This document shows, in pieces, positions 1 to 9,167 of a stretch of 36,992 nt of DNA. This stretch comes from Curvibacter sp. GTDB taxonomy: Bacteria > Pseudomonadota > Gammaproteobacteria > Burkholderiales > Burkholderiaceae_C. The notes under the pieces are model-generated. The model saw only the letters and a program-made list of their open reading frames with translations. It did not search any database and was not told where the DNA came from. Position 1 is the stretch's first letter; each line of letters opens with the position of its first letter. The position numbers were made by a program, and so were the translations under genes. The stretch spans positions 1 through 36,992 of the forward strand of contig JAFAMV010000071.1 in assembly GCA_019233055.1 (NCBI GenBank). The letters run 5' to 3'.

Positions 1-457
1 CGATCGGCTTGGCGAAATTGGCGCCGTGGCAGGACACGCAAGCCCCCTTGGCCAGCAGGGGGGCCACCTGGGCATTGGGCTCGCGCGACAGTTGCTCGGG
101 CAGCGAGGCGCCCTCCACCTTGCCGAGCTGGCTGTAGTAGGCCGCCACATCGGCGATGTCCTGGTCGCTCAGCGAATCGGCGATGCCACGCATCGTCGGG
201 TGCTTGCGGTCGCCCTTGCGGTAGGCGGTCAGGGCCGAGACGATGTACTTCTCACCCTGTCCGGCGATGCGCGGCACCTTGTAGACCTCGGGGAAGCTGG
301 CCTGGTAGCCTTGGATGCCGTGGCAACCGATGCACATGGCAATCTTCTTCTCACCGGCCTGGGCGTCACCTTTGACCTCCTCGGCTCGGACGGTCGTGGA
401 AAAGGCCGTCACGGAAGCGACAGCAAGAGCAAATACCGTGGTCAACAACTTGTTCAT
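1..457 (-). CDS. Diheme cytochrome c, c4-like (3' part outside window)
   Basis: The first 152 residues are visible and the gene runs off the left edge. It begins with a signal peptide (MNKLLTTVFALAV..., likely cleaved after VRA at residue 25). Two haem-attachment motifs follow, CIGCH at residues 42-46 and CVSCH at 140-144. This is the two-domain layout of cytochrome c4/c553-type periplasmic electron carriers. The Met in KHPTMRG is a plausible axial ligand of the first haem. The start is the ATG at 457, which shares a 113-bp AT-rich gap with the divergent ATPase gene. Its redox partner cannot be told from this fragment. Confidence 0.88.
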   Translation of the reverse strand, partial: MNKLLTTVFALAVASVTAFSTTVRAEEVKGDAQAGEKKIAMCIGCHGIQGYQASFPEVYKVPRIAGQGEKYIVSALTAYRKGDRKHPTMRGIADSLSDQDIADVAAYYSQLGKVEGASLPEQLSREPNAQVAPLLAKGACVSCHGANFAKPI

Positions 458-498
458 TTTGCGCGCACAATCAATTGCGATGATCGACTTCGAGGGGA

Positions 499-526
499 TT
501 GAGAAAAATCAATGAACGATTATATA
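499..526 (+). promoter_or_regulatory. Sigma70-like promoter for the MoxR-ATPase group
   Basis: TTGAGA (499-504), a 16-base spacer and TATATA (521-526) lie in the 113-bp gap between divergent starts. The predicted transcript would start near 533, about 38 bases before the ATG at 571. On the other strand ATTATA at 519-524 reads TATAAT, so a leftward promoter for the cytochrome could overlap this one. Seen by eye only. Confidence 0.45.
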
Positions 527-570
527 GACGCCCCGCACCTGCCACACCTCTGATAAGCAATCGATTCAAA

Positions 571-1425
571 ATGAAATTCCAAGGCTCCGAAAACTACGTC
601 GCCACACAGGACCTGATGCTGGCCGTCAATGCATCCATCACCCTGAAACGCCCTTTGCTGGTCAAGGGCGAACCCGGCACCGGCAAGACCATGCTGGCCG
701 AGGAAGTGGCCCAGACCCTGGGCATGCCGCTGTTGCAATGGCACATCAAATCGACCACCAAGGCGCAGCAGGGCCTCTATGAATACGATGCGGTGAGCCG
801 GCTGCGCGACTCTCAGATGGCCGATGTCGATGGCGGCGAGCGCGTCAAGAACATCCACAACTACATCGTCAAGGGCGTGCTGTGGCAGGCCTTCACCTCC
901 GAGCAGCCGGTGGCCCTGCTGATCGACGAGATCGACAAGGCCGACATCGAATTCCCCAACGACCTGCTGCGCGAACTCGACCGCATGGAGTTCTACTGCT
1001 ACGAGACGCGCGAACTCATCAAGGCCCGCAACCGGCCCCTGGTCTTCATCACCTCGAACAACGAGAAGGAACTGCCCGACGCCTTCCTGCGCCGCTGCTT
1101 CTTCCACTACATCAAGTTCCCCGATGCCGACACGATGAAGAAGATCGTCGACGTGCATTTCCCGACGCTGAAGTCCGAGCTGCTCACGGCGGCGATGAAG
1201 ACCTTCTACGACGTGCGCAACCTGCCCGGCCTCAAGAAGAAGCCCAGCACCTCCGAGCTGCTCGACTGGCTCAAGCTGCTGGTGGCCGAGGACATCCCGC
1301 TCGAAGCCCTGCAGAGCGCCGACAACAAGGTCAGCGTGCCGCCCCTGGTCGGGGCCCTGCTCAAGAACGAGCAAGATGTCACCCTGTTTGAAAAGCTGGT
1401 CTTCATGAACCAGCGCAACCGCTGA
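571..1425 (+). CDS. MoxR-family AAA ATPase
   Basis: A 284-residue AAA+ ATPase of the MoxR branch. Walker A is GEPGTGKT (about residues 31-38) and Walker B is LLIDEIDKAD (about 114-123). The ITSNNEKELPDAFLRRC segment matches the sensor-1/arginine-finger region. MoxR ATPases act as chaperones that work with VWA-domain proteins to mature or insert cofactors into enzymes, and a VWA gene lies two genes downstream. I chose the ATG at 571 because MKFQGSENYV is the usual family N-terminus; the frame is open upstream to 499 but reads poorly there. The client of this MoxR/VWA pair is not evident in the window. Confidence 0.92.
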   Translation: MKFQGSENYVATQDLMLAVNASITLKRPLLVKGEPGTGKTMLAEEVAQTLGMPLLQWHIKSTTKAQQGLYEYDAVSRLRDSQMADVDGGERVKNIHNYIVKGVLWQAFTSEQPVALLIDEIDKADIEFPNDLLRELDRMEFYCYETRELIKARNRPLVFITSNNEKELPDAFLRRCFFHYIKFPDADTMKKIVDVHFPTLKSELLTAAMKTFYDVRNLPGLKKKPSTSELLDWLKLLVAEDIPLEALQSADNKVSVPPLVGALLKNEQDVTLFEKLVFMNQRNR

Positions 1426-1444
1426 TACCGAGGGAGCTGCCCCG

Positions 1445-2080
1445 ATGGCCTTTGTCGAACCCGTCACCCTGAACCGCAACGGCGTGCGCCTCGAACCCCT
1501 GGCACTCGAGCACGAAGCCGGGCTGCGCGCCGCGGCCGCCGATGGCGAACTCTGGAACATCCGCGTCACCTCGGTGCCCGAACCGCAGGACACGCGGTCC
1601 TACATCGAGACCGCGCTGAAGATGCGCGCCGACGGCAACCGCTTCGCCTTCGCCGTGGTCGAGGAAGCCAGCGGCCGGGTGCTCGGCAGCACCAGCTACC
1701 ACGACATCCTGCCCGCCGTCCACCGGGTCGAGATCGGCTACACCTGGTACGCCCAGAGCGTGCAGCGCAGCCATGTCAACACCACCTGCAAGCTCTTGAT
1801 GATGGGCCATGCCTTCGACACCCTGGGCTGCGCCGTGGTCGGCTGGCGCACCGACAACTACAACCACGCCTCCCAGCGCGCCATCGAACGCCTGGGCGCC
1901 CGCAAGGACGGGGTGTTGCGCCACCATGCGCTGCGCCGCGACGGCACCGTGCGCGACACCGTCATGTACAGCATGACCGCCGCCGAATGGCCCGAGGCCC
2001 GGGCCCAGCTGCTGTACCTGCTGAACCGCCGGCAGACGGCCCAGCTACAGACCGCCGCCAGCGCCCAGGCGGGCAAGTGA
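1445..2080 (+). CDS. GNAT-family N-acetyltransferase (RimJ/RimL type)
   Basis: A 211-residue protein of the GNAT fold, most like the RimJ/RimL-type N-acetyltransferases that use acetyl-CoA. Supporting segments are the N-terminal LNRNGVRLEPL, the core strand RVEIGYTWY, and GWRTDNYNHASQRAIERLGA. The last is the typical 'N..S...E.LG' segment near the end of the domain. The ATG at 1445 follows a purine-rich GAGGGAG. It lies 19 bases after the ATPase gene and 72 bases before the VWA gene, so the three are probably cotranscribed. The substrate cannot be inferred. Confidence 0.85.
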   Translation: MAFVEPVTLNRNGVRLEPLALEHEAGLRAAAADGELWNIRVTSVPEPQDTRSYIETALKMRADGNRFAFAVVEEASGRVLGSTSYHDILPAVHRVEIGYTWYAQSVQRSHVNTTCKLLMMGHAFDTLGCAVVGWRTDNYNHASQRAIERLGARKDGVLRHHALRRDGTVRDTVMYSMTAAEWPEARAQLLYLLNRRQTAQLQTAASAQAGK

Positions 2081-2152
2081 CGCCTCGGCTGCCGATGCGC
2101 GCACCCCGATGCCTGCCCCCCTGCCCGTCCGGGCCCCACACCAGGAGGCACC

Positions 2153-3343
2153 ATGCTGATTGATTTCTTCTACACCCTGCGCAGTGCCAAGCTGCCGGTC
2201 TCGGTGAAGGAATACCTCACCCTGCTGGAAGCCCTGCAGGCCAATGTGGTGGGCCCCAACTCCGACGATGCCTGGAAGATCGACGACTTCTACTACCTCT
2301 CGCGCACCGCCCTGGTCAAGGACGAGAAGCACTTCGACAAGTTCGACCGTGCCTTCGCCGCCTACTTCAAGGGGGTGGAGATGCTGGCCGACTTCACCAA
2401 GGACATTCCGCTCGAATGGCTGCGCAAGAACCTGGAACTCGAACTCAGCCCCGAGGACAAGGCCAAGATCGAGAAGATGGGCTGGGACGAGCTCATGGAG
2501 ACGCTGAAGAAGCGCTTCGAGGAGCAGAAGGAACGCCACGAGGGCGGCAGCAAATGGATAGGCACCGGCGGCACCAGCCCTTTCGGCGCCAACGGCTACA
2601 ACCCGCAAGGCATCCGCATCGGCCAGGAAAAGGGCCGCAACAAGAGCGCGGTCAAGGTCTGGGACCAGCGCGCCTACAAGGACTACGACGACACCCAGGA
2701 ACTGGGCACCCGCAACATCAAGGTCGCCCTGCGCCGCCTGCGCAAGTTTGCACGCGAGGGCTCGGCCGAGGAGCTCGACCTGCCCGACACCATCCGGTCG
2801 ACCGCCGCCAACGCGGGCTGGCTCGACATCAAGATGGTGCCCGAGCGCCACAACAACGTGAAGGTGCTGCTGCTGATGGACGTGGGCGGCACCATGGACG
2901 AGCACATCGCCCGCGTCGAGGAGATGTTCTCGGCGGCCAAGGCCGAGTTCAAGCACCTCGAGTTCTACTACTTCCACAACTGCGTCTATGACTTCATGTG
3001 GAAGAACAACCGACGCCGCTTCTCCGAGAAGTTCGCCACCTGGGACATCCTGCGCAAGTACAACAAGGACTACAAGCTGATCTTCATCGGCGACGCCACG
3101 ATGAGTCCCTACGAGATCCTGCAGCCCGGCGGCAGCGTCGAATACAACAACGAAGAGGCCGGCGCCGAATGGCTGCAGCGCCTCACCCACGCCTTCCCGA
3201 AGTTCGCCTGGATCAACCCCGAACCCCAGGGCGTCTGGCAATACCGCCAGAGCATCGCCGTCATCCAGCAGCTGATGAACCAGCGCATGTACCCGCTGAC
3301 CCTCAAGGGACTCGAAGACGCGATGCGCATGCTGTCAAAATAG
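2153..3343 (+). CDS. VWA domain protein, CoxE-like
   Basis: A 396-residue protein of the CoxE/VWA group that usually accompanies MoxR ATPases. The N-terminal half is charged and helical. The C-terminal half carries the von Willebrand A-like core, with a MIDAS-type loop reading LLLMDVGGTMDEH (a degenerate form of DxSxS) and the later strand LIFIGDATMSPYEI. AGGAGG lies just before the ATG at 2153. Established knowledge: MoxR/VWA pairs promote metal or cofactor insertion or complex assembly. The target here is unknown. The stop codon is 4 bases before the tamA ATG, so translation may be coupled. Confidence 0.88.
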   Translation: MLIDFFYTLRSAKLPVSVKEYLTLLEALQANVVGPNSDDAWKIDDFYYLSRTALVKDEKHFDKFDRAFAAYFKGVEMLADFTKDIPLEWLRKNLELELSPEDKAKIEKMGWDELMETLKKRFEEQKERHEGGSKWIGTGGTSPFGANGYNPQGIRIGQEKGRNKSAVKVWDQRAYKDYDDTQELGTRNIKVALRRLRKFAREGSAEELDLPDTIRSTAANAGWLDIKMVPERHNNVKVLLLMDVGGTMDEHIARVEEMFSAAKAEFKHLEFYYFHNCVYDFMWKNNRRRFSEKFATWDILRKYNKDYKLIFIGDATMSPYEILQPGGSVEYNNEEAGAEWLQRLTHAFPKFAWINPEPQGVWQYRQSIAVIQQLMNQRMYPLTLKGLEDAMRMLSK

Positions 3344-3347
3344 CCTG

Positions 3348-5240
3348 ATGTTCAGGTTCAGACAGGGCGGGCCGGCATTCTTGCCGGCTTTTTCATTGGG
3401 ATTGCTGATGTTGCTGCTCCTGGCCGGCCCCGTCCTGGCGGCCTCCGGCGAGGAAGCCACCGACGGCGAGACGTCCAGCGCATCAGGCGCCTCCGGCCGC
3501 AAGGAGAGCCTGGCCGCCTTCACGCTCGAGGTGTCGGCGCCCGAGGCCCTGCGCCAGCACCTGTTGCAACACCTTGACATCCTGCAATACCGCAGCCTGC
3601 AGGACCTGGACCGCGACGAACTCGAGCGCCTGATGCAGGCGGCCCAGACCAACGCCCAGGAACTGCTGGCCACCGAAGGGTATTTTTCGGCCCAGGTGCA
3701 GGTCAGCGCCCGCGACACCCCGGAGGGCCCGGCCCCCTGGGCGGTCGAGGTCCAGGTCGACGCCGGCGAGCCGGTGCGCATCAGCCGCTTTGCGATCCGC
3801 TACAGCGGCGCCATCACCCAGCCGGCCCGCGACCAGGCCGCCCAGGTGCAGGCCGAACAGAAAGCCATCGACGCCGCCTGGGCACTGCGCCCCGGTCAGA
3901 TCTTCACCCAGGCCGCCTGGGACAGCGCCAAGACCGAGGCCCTGCGCCGACTCACCGCCACCCGCTACCCCACCGGACACATCACCGCCAGCCAGGCGGC
4001 CATCCGGCCGGAGACCCACGAGGCCGAACTCACGCTGGAACTCGACTCCGGCCCCGACTACCGCTTCGGCCCGATCCAGGTCGAGGGCCTGCAGCACTAC
4101 CCGCCCGAACTGGTGCGGCGGCTGGCCCAGATCCCACCGGGCAGCCTCTACACCCAGGCCCGGCTGCTCGAGGCCCAGCAGCGGGTGGCCGACAGCGGCT
4201 ACTTCGATTCGGTGTTCATGTCGATCGACACCCAGGGCGATCCGCAGGCCGCCGTCATCCGTGTCCAGGTGCGCGAGGCCAAACGCAAGAAGCTCGTGCT
4301 GGGCCTCGGGGCCAGCACCGACAGCGGGGCCCGGCTGAGCTCCGAATACACCGATCTGCAACTGCCCGGCCTGGACTGGCGGGAGACCTCCAAGCTCTCC
4401 CTGGACCGCGAGACCAAGACCCTGGGCACCGAACTCAGCTCCCAGCCCGATGACGGCAACTGGCGCTGGGTCACCTCGGGCCAGGCCCAGCGCCAGTTGG
4501 GCGGCACCGCCCCCGTCAACAGCGTCACCCTGCGGGCCGGCCGCACCAAGACCGACGAACAGTACGACCGCAACGCCTACCTGCAATACGACCACGCGAT
4601 CACGCAGAGCAGCCCGCCCGAGAACGCCTCCTCCCTCTCGGCCAACTATGCCTGGACCCAGCGCAACTTCGACAACATCCCCTTCCCCACCCGGGGCTAC
4701 GGGCTGGCCGTCGAACTGGGCGCCGGCCTCACCCTGGGCAGCCAGCGCGACCCCTACCTCCGGACCCGGGCCCGCGCCCAGGGCTTCGTGCCCCTCGGCG
4801 GCGCAGGCCAGACCGGGGCCGCGACACCGCGCATCGGCTGGCGCGCCGAGGCCGGCGCGGTGATGGCCCGCAGCGACGCCGTGCTGCCCAGCACCCAGCT
4901 GTTCCTGACCGGCGGCGACACCACGGTGCGCGGCTACGGCTACCGCGACATCGGCGTGGTGCAGGCCGACGGCAGCCTGGCCGCCGGCCGCTACCTGGCC
5001 GTCACCAGCCTCGAGTGGCAGAAGCCCATCGTGCGCAACGGCCACACCACCGACTGGGAAGGCACGGTCTTCATGGACAGCGGCGCGGTGGCCGACCAGA
5101 TCGGCGCCCTGCGCGCCAAGGTCGGCGTCGGGGTCGGCGCCCGCTGGCGCAGCCCGGTCGGCCCGCTCGAGATGGACCTCGCCTGGGGCGTCGCCACCCG
5201 CCGACTGCGCCTGCACCTGAACGTGGGCTTCAGTTTCTGA
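3348..5240 (+). CDS. tamA: TamA-like Omp85 outer-membrane assembly protein
   Basis: A 630-residue outer-membrane protein of the Omp85/BamA superfamily. A signal peptide (MFRFRQGG then a hydrophobic run to VLAASG, about residue 33) precedes POTRA-type repeats (about 50-320) and a C-terminal beta-barrel (about 330-630). The barrel includes the Omp85 hallmarks FLTGGDTTVRGYGYRDIG, SPVGPLEMDLAWG and a terminal ...HLNVGFSF ending in Phe. With TamB, encoded 12 bases downstream, it forms the translocation and assembly module. The start at 3348 is the only one giving a basic signal-peptide n-region. A terminator-like hairpin lies inside this signal sequence (3371-3393). Confidence 0.93.
   Translation: MFRFRQGGPAFLPAFSLGLLMLLLLAGPVLAASGEEATDGETSSASGASGRKESLAAFTLEVSAPEALRQHLLQHLDILQYRSLQDLDRDELERLMQAAQTNAQELLATEGYFSAQVQVSARDTPEGPAPWAVEVQVDAGEPVRISRFAIRYSGAITQPARDQAAQVQAEQKAIDAAWALRPGQIFTQAAWDSAKTEALRRLTATRYPTGHITASQAAIRPETHEAELTLELDSGPDYRFGPIQVEGLQHYPPELVRRLAQIPPGSLYTQARLLEAQQRVADSGYFDSVFMSIDTQGDPQAAVIRVQVREAKRKKLVLGLGASTDSGARLSSEYTDLQLPGLDWRETSKLSLDRETKTLGTELSSQPDDGNWRWVTSGQAQRQLGGTAPVNSVTLRAGRTKTDEQYDRNAYLQYDHAITQSSPPENASSLSANYAWTQRNFDNIPFPTRGYGLAVELGAGLTLGSQRDPYLRTRARAQGFVPLGGAGQTGAATPRIGWRAEAGAVMARSDAVLPSTQLFLTGGDTTVRGYGYRDIGVVQADGSLAAGRYLAVTSLEWQKPIVRNGHTTDWEGTVFMDSGAVADQIGALRAKVGVGVGARWRSPVGPLEMDLAWGVATRRLRLHLNVGFSF
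3371..3393 (+). terminator. Intrinsic-terminator-like hairpin inside the tamA 5' end
   Basis: GCCGGC (3371-3376), loop ATTCTT, GCCGGC (3383-3388) and TTTTT (3389-3393) give a perfect 6-bp GC stem followed by a U-run, the textbook intrinsic terminator. It starts 20 bases after the tamA start codon and 27 bases after the VWA stop codon. It could end the upstream transcript, or act as a polarity control relieved by ribosomes translating tamA. Structure seen directly; function inferred. Confidence 0.6.
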
Positions 5241-5252
5241 TCGAAACCGGCC

Positions 5253-8200
5253 ATGACCGAGACGACCCACCCGCCCTCCTCCCAGGCCGCACCGCCCTCC
5301 GGCCGGCGCCGCTGGCGCTGGCCGCTGACGATCCTGGCCGCCCTGCTGGCACTGCCGCTGCTGCTGGCCTGCGCCCTCTGGGTCTGGGCCGGTCGCGAAG
5401 GTTCATTGCAGACCGTGCTCGACCAGGCCCCGCGCTGGCTGCCCTCCGGCTACACCCTGCAGACCCAGGAGGTCAGCGGCAGCCTGCGCCGCGGCGGCCG
5501 GATCGGCCGCCTGCAATGGACCCAGCCCGGCACCCAGCTCACGCTGAGCGGCCTAGACCTGCACTGGCAGGCCGAGGCACTGCTGCGGCATCGCCATCTG
5601 CACATCGACCGGATCGAGGCCGAACAACTCGAGGTCCGCCACCACGGGCAGGCCGATCCGAGCGCCCCGCCCGACTCCCTCGCCCTGCCGGTGACGGTGG
5701 AGGCCCGGCTCGCCTTGAAGCAGCTGCGCCTGCCCGACCAGGGCGGGCTGCAGGCCGAAGACCTCCAGGCCGACTACCGCTTCGACGGCCGACAGCACCA
5801 GCTGACGCTGCATCACCTGGCCCTGGCCGCCGGCCACTACCAGGGGCAGATCCAGCTGCAGGCCGCCGCCCCGATGGCCCTGCAGGCACGGCTCGGCGGC
5901 CAACTGCAGACCGGGCTGAAAGCCCCTGCCCCGGCCGCCCTGGAGGCCCAGGCCCGGCTCGAGGGTCCGCTGTCCGGCCGCTCGGCCGAACTGCACCTGG
6001 ACCTGACGCTGCAGCCACCGCCCGGAAGCCCTGCCGCCTCGATGCAGGCCCACGCCGAAGCCCGCCTGCAGCCCTGGGCCGACCAGCCCCTGCCCGAGGC
6101 CCTGGTCCGGCTGAGCCGGATCGACCTGCGCCTGCTGTGGCCCGGCGCCCCCCAGACCGCCCTCAGCGGCCGCCTCGACATCCGCCCCGCCACCGGAGGC
6201 CAGGCCGGCTGGACCGCCCAGGCCGACTTCGACAACCCCCTGGCCGGCCCCTGGGACCAGCAGCGCCTGCCGCTGAGCCAGCTCAGTGCCCGCATGCACC
6301 AGCAGGGCGCCGCCTGGATCGCCGACGCGGTGCAGGCCCGGGTGGGACAGGGCCGGCTCGACCTCAGCGGACGCTGGCAGGGCGACCTCAGCCCCGCCTG
6401 GCAGGCCCATGCCAGGCTGCAGGACGTCAACCCGGCCGACCTGTTCAGCCGCCTGCCGCCGGCGGCGCTGCGGGGCGAACTGCAGGCCCGCCCAGGCCGG
6501 GAGGCCGGTCTGGACTTCGATGCCGACCTCGACAGCCGCCCCCTGGCCGCGGCCGAACCGGCACGCCCCCGGGCCCCGACCACCCTGGCCAGCGGACGGG
6601 CCCGCCTCAACGGCCATTGGCAAGCCGACCAGTTGCGCCTGGACCGCCTGGAGCTGACGCTCTGGGATGCCCGCATCGAAGGCCAGCTCAGGCTCGCGCC
6701 CTCACAGGGCAGTGGACAGGGCACCCTGCGGCTGAGCGCGCCCGGCCTGCAGGCCGAATTGGAGGGCGATCTGGCCGCCGATCGAGGCCAGGGCCGCTGG
6801 CAGGCCCGCTGGGACGATGCCGGCCGCCTGGGCCGCTGGCTGAAGCAACTGCCCGGACTGCCGCCGCCTCCCATCGGCTGGCCGGAGCGTGGCAGCGGCC
6901 GCTTCGAGGGCCATTGGCAGGGCGGCTGGGGCCGCATGATGGCAGCCTGGAACGGCCATCCAGCGGGCACACGCCTGCCGCCACCGCTGCAACTGGACGC
7001 CCGGCTCGACATCCCTGCCCTGAACTGGCCGGCCCTGGCCGTGAAGGACCTCGAAGCCCGGCTGCAGGCCACGCTGCCCGGCCCGGTCCCGGCACAGCCT
7101 TCCGGTCCAGCCGCCGCCGCGCCCTTGCAGCTGAGCCTGCGCGGCCAGGTGCAACAGGGTGCCCAGACCCTGTCGGCCCGCCTCCGCGCCAGCGGCGGTG
7201 CCGGCCTGCTGGACGCATCAGGCAGTCGTTGGCAGGCCCGGCTGGACGAACTCTCGCTGCAGGCCAGCCAGACGCTGCCCGGCGGCGACTGGCGTCTGGA
7301 CCTCAGCCAGGCCGTGGGCCTGCAATTGCACCGCGAGGCCCGGACCGACCTCACCGAGCTGCGGCTCGAGGCCGGCGAGGCCCAATTGGGCAGCCCGGGC
7401 GGCCCGGCCCGGCTGCAATGGCAGGCCAGCCAATGGTCCACACAGAAGGGCCATGCCCGCTGGCAGACCAGCGGCGATCTGCGCGACCTGTCCCTGGCCT
7501 GGTTCCAGGCGCTGGCCGCCCAACGGCCGGACACCGCCAGACTCGGCGTGGCCGGCGACATGCGCTTCGACGCCCATTGGAGCGCCCAGGCCGACAGCAC
7601 GCTGCAGGCCCAGGCCAGCCTGAAACGCCAGGGCGGCGATCTGCGCCTGCAGCCGGACGACCTGCCCTCGGGCGTCCAGGCCAGTGAAGCGCAGCGCAGC
7701 GCAGGCGCCCGCCAGGCCGAGCTGAACCTGAAGCTCGACGACCGCCGGCTCAGCGCCGAGCTGCTGTGGGACAGCGAGCGTGCGGGCCGCCTGCAGGCCA
7801 GCCTCGGCACCCAGCTCGAACACCGCGACGGCGGCTGGGACTGGCCGCAGGAGGCGCCCCTGGACGGCCAGATCGAGGCCCGCCTGCCGCGGCTGGGGGT
7901 CTGGTCCGTGCTGGCACCGCCCGGCTGGCGCATGCGCGGCACACTGCAGGCCTCGGCCCGGCTCTCGGGCACGCGGGGCGCCCCCCAATGGCAGGGCAGC
8001 GTGCAGGCCAGCGATCTGGCCCTGCGCTCGGTGGTCGAAGGCATCGAACTGCGCGAAGGCCGGCTCGCCGCCCGCCTCAACGGCCCGCAGATGACGGTCG
8101 ACGAATTCAGTCTGCGCGGCGCCCCCGGGGCCGGCGGCGACGGGGGCAGCCTGCGCGCCACCGGGCAGGCGCACTGGAACGGCGAAGACCTGCAGATCGA

Positions 8201-9167
8201 CCTGCACGCCCATGCCGACCACCTGCGCGTCTCGGCCCGTGCCGACCGCCGCCTGGCGGTCTCAGGCGACATCGACACCCGCCTGGACGCCGGCCGCGTC
8301 CAGGTGCGCGGCCAGCTCAGGGCCGACCAGGCCCTGTTCATCCTGCCCGACGAGACCGCCCCCAGCCTCGGAGCCGACGTGCAGGTGATCCGGCCGCAGG
8401 CCGCCCCCACCGCAGCAGCAGCGAACACCCCGGACGCCCGCAAGACCCCCGGCCCCGACGTGCAGGTCAGCCTGGACCTCGGAAAGGATTTCCAGGTCCG
8501 GGGCCGGGGACTCGAGACCCGCCTTGCCGGCAGCCTGCAACTGCGCATCACCCCCGCCGACGGCCTGCCCGTGGTGCATGGCGAGCTGCACACCGACCAC
8601 GGCCACTACGCCGCCTACGGCCAGCAATTGACGATCGAACAGGGGGTGCTGCGCTTCGATGGCGCCTATGACAACCCCTCGCTCGACATCCTGGCGATCC
8701 GCCCCAACCTGTCCACCCGCGTCGGGGTCCAGATCAGCGGCACGGTGCTGTCGCCGCGCATCCGGCTCTACTCCGAACCCGAGATGGCCGATGCCGACAA
8801 GCTCGCCTGGCTGGTGCTGGGACGCGCCGCCGCCAACGGTGCGGCCGAATCGGCCCTGCTGCAGCAGGCGGCCCTGGCCCTGCTCGGCAAGGGCGGGCGC
8901 GGCCTGTCCGACGGCCTCGCCCATGCCCTGGGCCTGGACGAAATCTCGTTCAGCGGCGTCAGCAGCACCGACACCGGCGTGAGCAGCGCCGCCCTGAAAC
9001 TGGGCAAGCGGCTGTCCAAGGACTTCTACGTGTCCTATGAGCGCAGCCTCACCGGCACCCTGGGCACCTTCTACGTGTTCTACGACCTCACCCGCCGCTT
9101 CACCCTGCGCGCCCAGACCGGCGAGAAAAGCGCGATCGACCTGATCTTCACGGTGCGGTATGACTGA
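5253..9167 (+). CDS. tamB: TamB-like translocation and assembly module subunit
   Basis: A 1304-residue protein, close to the length of E. coli TamB. A short basic N-terminus (RRRWRWP) leads to one signal-anchor helix (about residues 24-46). Next comes a very long repetitive beta-rich region full of short LxLxx strands, as in AsmA/TamB bridge proteins. The C-terminal DUF490 domain is recognisable by RVGVQISGTVLSPRIRLYSE, MADADKLAWLVLGRAA and a final GEKSAIDLIFTVRYD. It spans the periplasm from inner membrane to TamA and is now linked to phospholipid transport as well as outer-membrane protein assembly. It is 12 bases after tamA and overlaps the next gene by 8 bases. Gln, Leu and Ala content is high. 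Confidence 0.93.
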   Translation: MTETTHPPSSQAAPPSGRRRWRWPLTILAALLALPLLLACALWVWAGREGSLQTVLDQAPRWLPSGYTLQTQEVSGSLRRGGRIGRLQWTQPGTQLTLSGLDLHWQAEALLRHRHLHIDRIEAEQLEVRHHGQADPSAPPDSLALPVTVEARLALKQLRLPDQGGLQAEDLQADYRFDGRQHQLTLHHLALAAGHYQGQIQLQAAAPMALQARLGGQLQTGLKAPAPAALEAQARLEGPLSGRSAELHLDLTLQPPPGSPAASMQAHAEARLQPWADQPLPEALVRLSRIDLRLLWPGAPQTALSGRLDIRPATGGQAGWTAQADFDNPLAGPWDQQRLPLSQLSARMHQQGAAWIADAVQARVGQGRLDLSGRWQGDLSPAWQAHARLQDVNPADLFSRLPPAALRGELQARPGREAGLDFDADLDSRPLAAAEPARPRAPTTLASGRARLNGHWQADQLRLDRLELTLWDARIEGQLRLAPSQGSGQGTLRLSAPGLQAELEGDLAADRGQGRWQARWDDAGRLGRWLKQLPGLPPPPIGWPERGSGRFEGHWQGGWGRMMAAWNGHPAGTRLPPPLQLDARLDIPALNWPALAVKDLEARLQATLPGPVPAQPSGPAAAAPLQLSLRGQVQQGAQTLSARLRASGGAGLLDASGSRWQARLDELSLQASQTLPGGDWRLDLSQAVGLQLHREARTDLTELRLEAGEAQLGSPGGPARLQWQASQWSTQKGHARWQTSGDLRDLSLAWFQALAAQRPDTARLGVAGDMRFDAHWSAQADSTLQAQASLKRQGGDLRLQPDDLPSGVQASEAQRSAGARQAELNLKLDDRRLSAELLWDSERAGRLQASLGTQLEHRDGGWDWPQEAPLDGQIEARLPRLGVWSVLAPPGWRMRGTLQASARLSGTRGAPQWQGSVQASDLALRSVVEGIELREGRLAARLNGPQMTVDEFSLRGAPGAGGDGGSLRATGQAHWNGEDLQIDLHAHADHLRVSARADRRLAVSGDIDTRLDAGRVQVRGQLRADQALFILPDETAPSLGADVQVIRPQAAPTAAAANTPDARKTPGPDVQVSLDLGKDFQVRGRGLETRLAGSLQLRITPADGLPVVHGELHTDHGHYAAYGQQLTIEQGVLRFDGAYDNPSLDILAIRPNLSTRVGVQISGTVLSPRIRLYSEPEMADADKLAWLVLGRAAANGAAESALLQQAALALLGKGGRGLSDGLAHALGLDEISFSGVSSTDTGVSSAALKLGKRLSKDFYVSYERSLTGTLGTFYVFYDLTRRFTLRAQTGEKSAIDLIFTVRYD

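Noticed and set aside
5539-8593. Very long open frames antisense to and in other phases of tamB
   Set aside because: They are by-products of high GC and third-position bias; their translations are Arg/Pro/Ala-rich low-complexity sequence with no domains, while the tamB frame has recognisable N- and C-terminal signatures.
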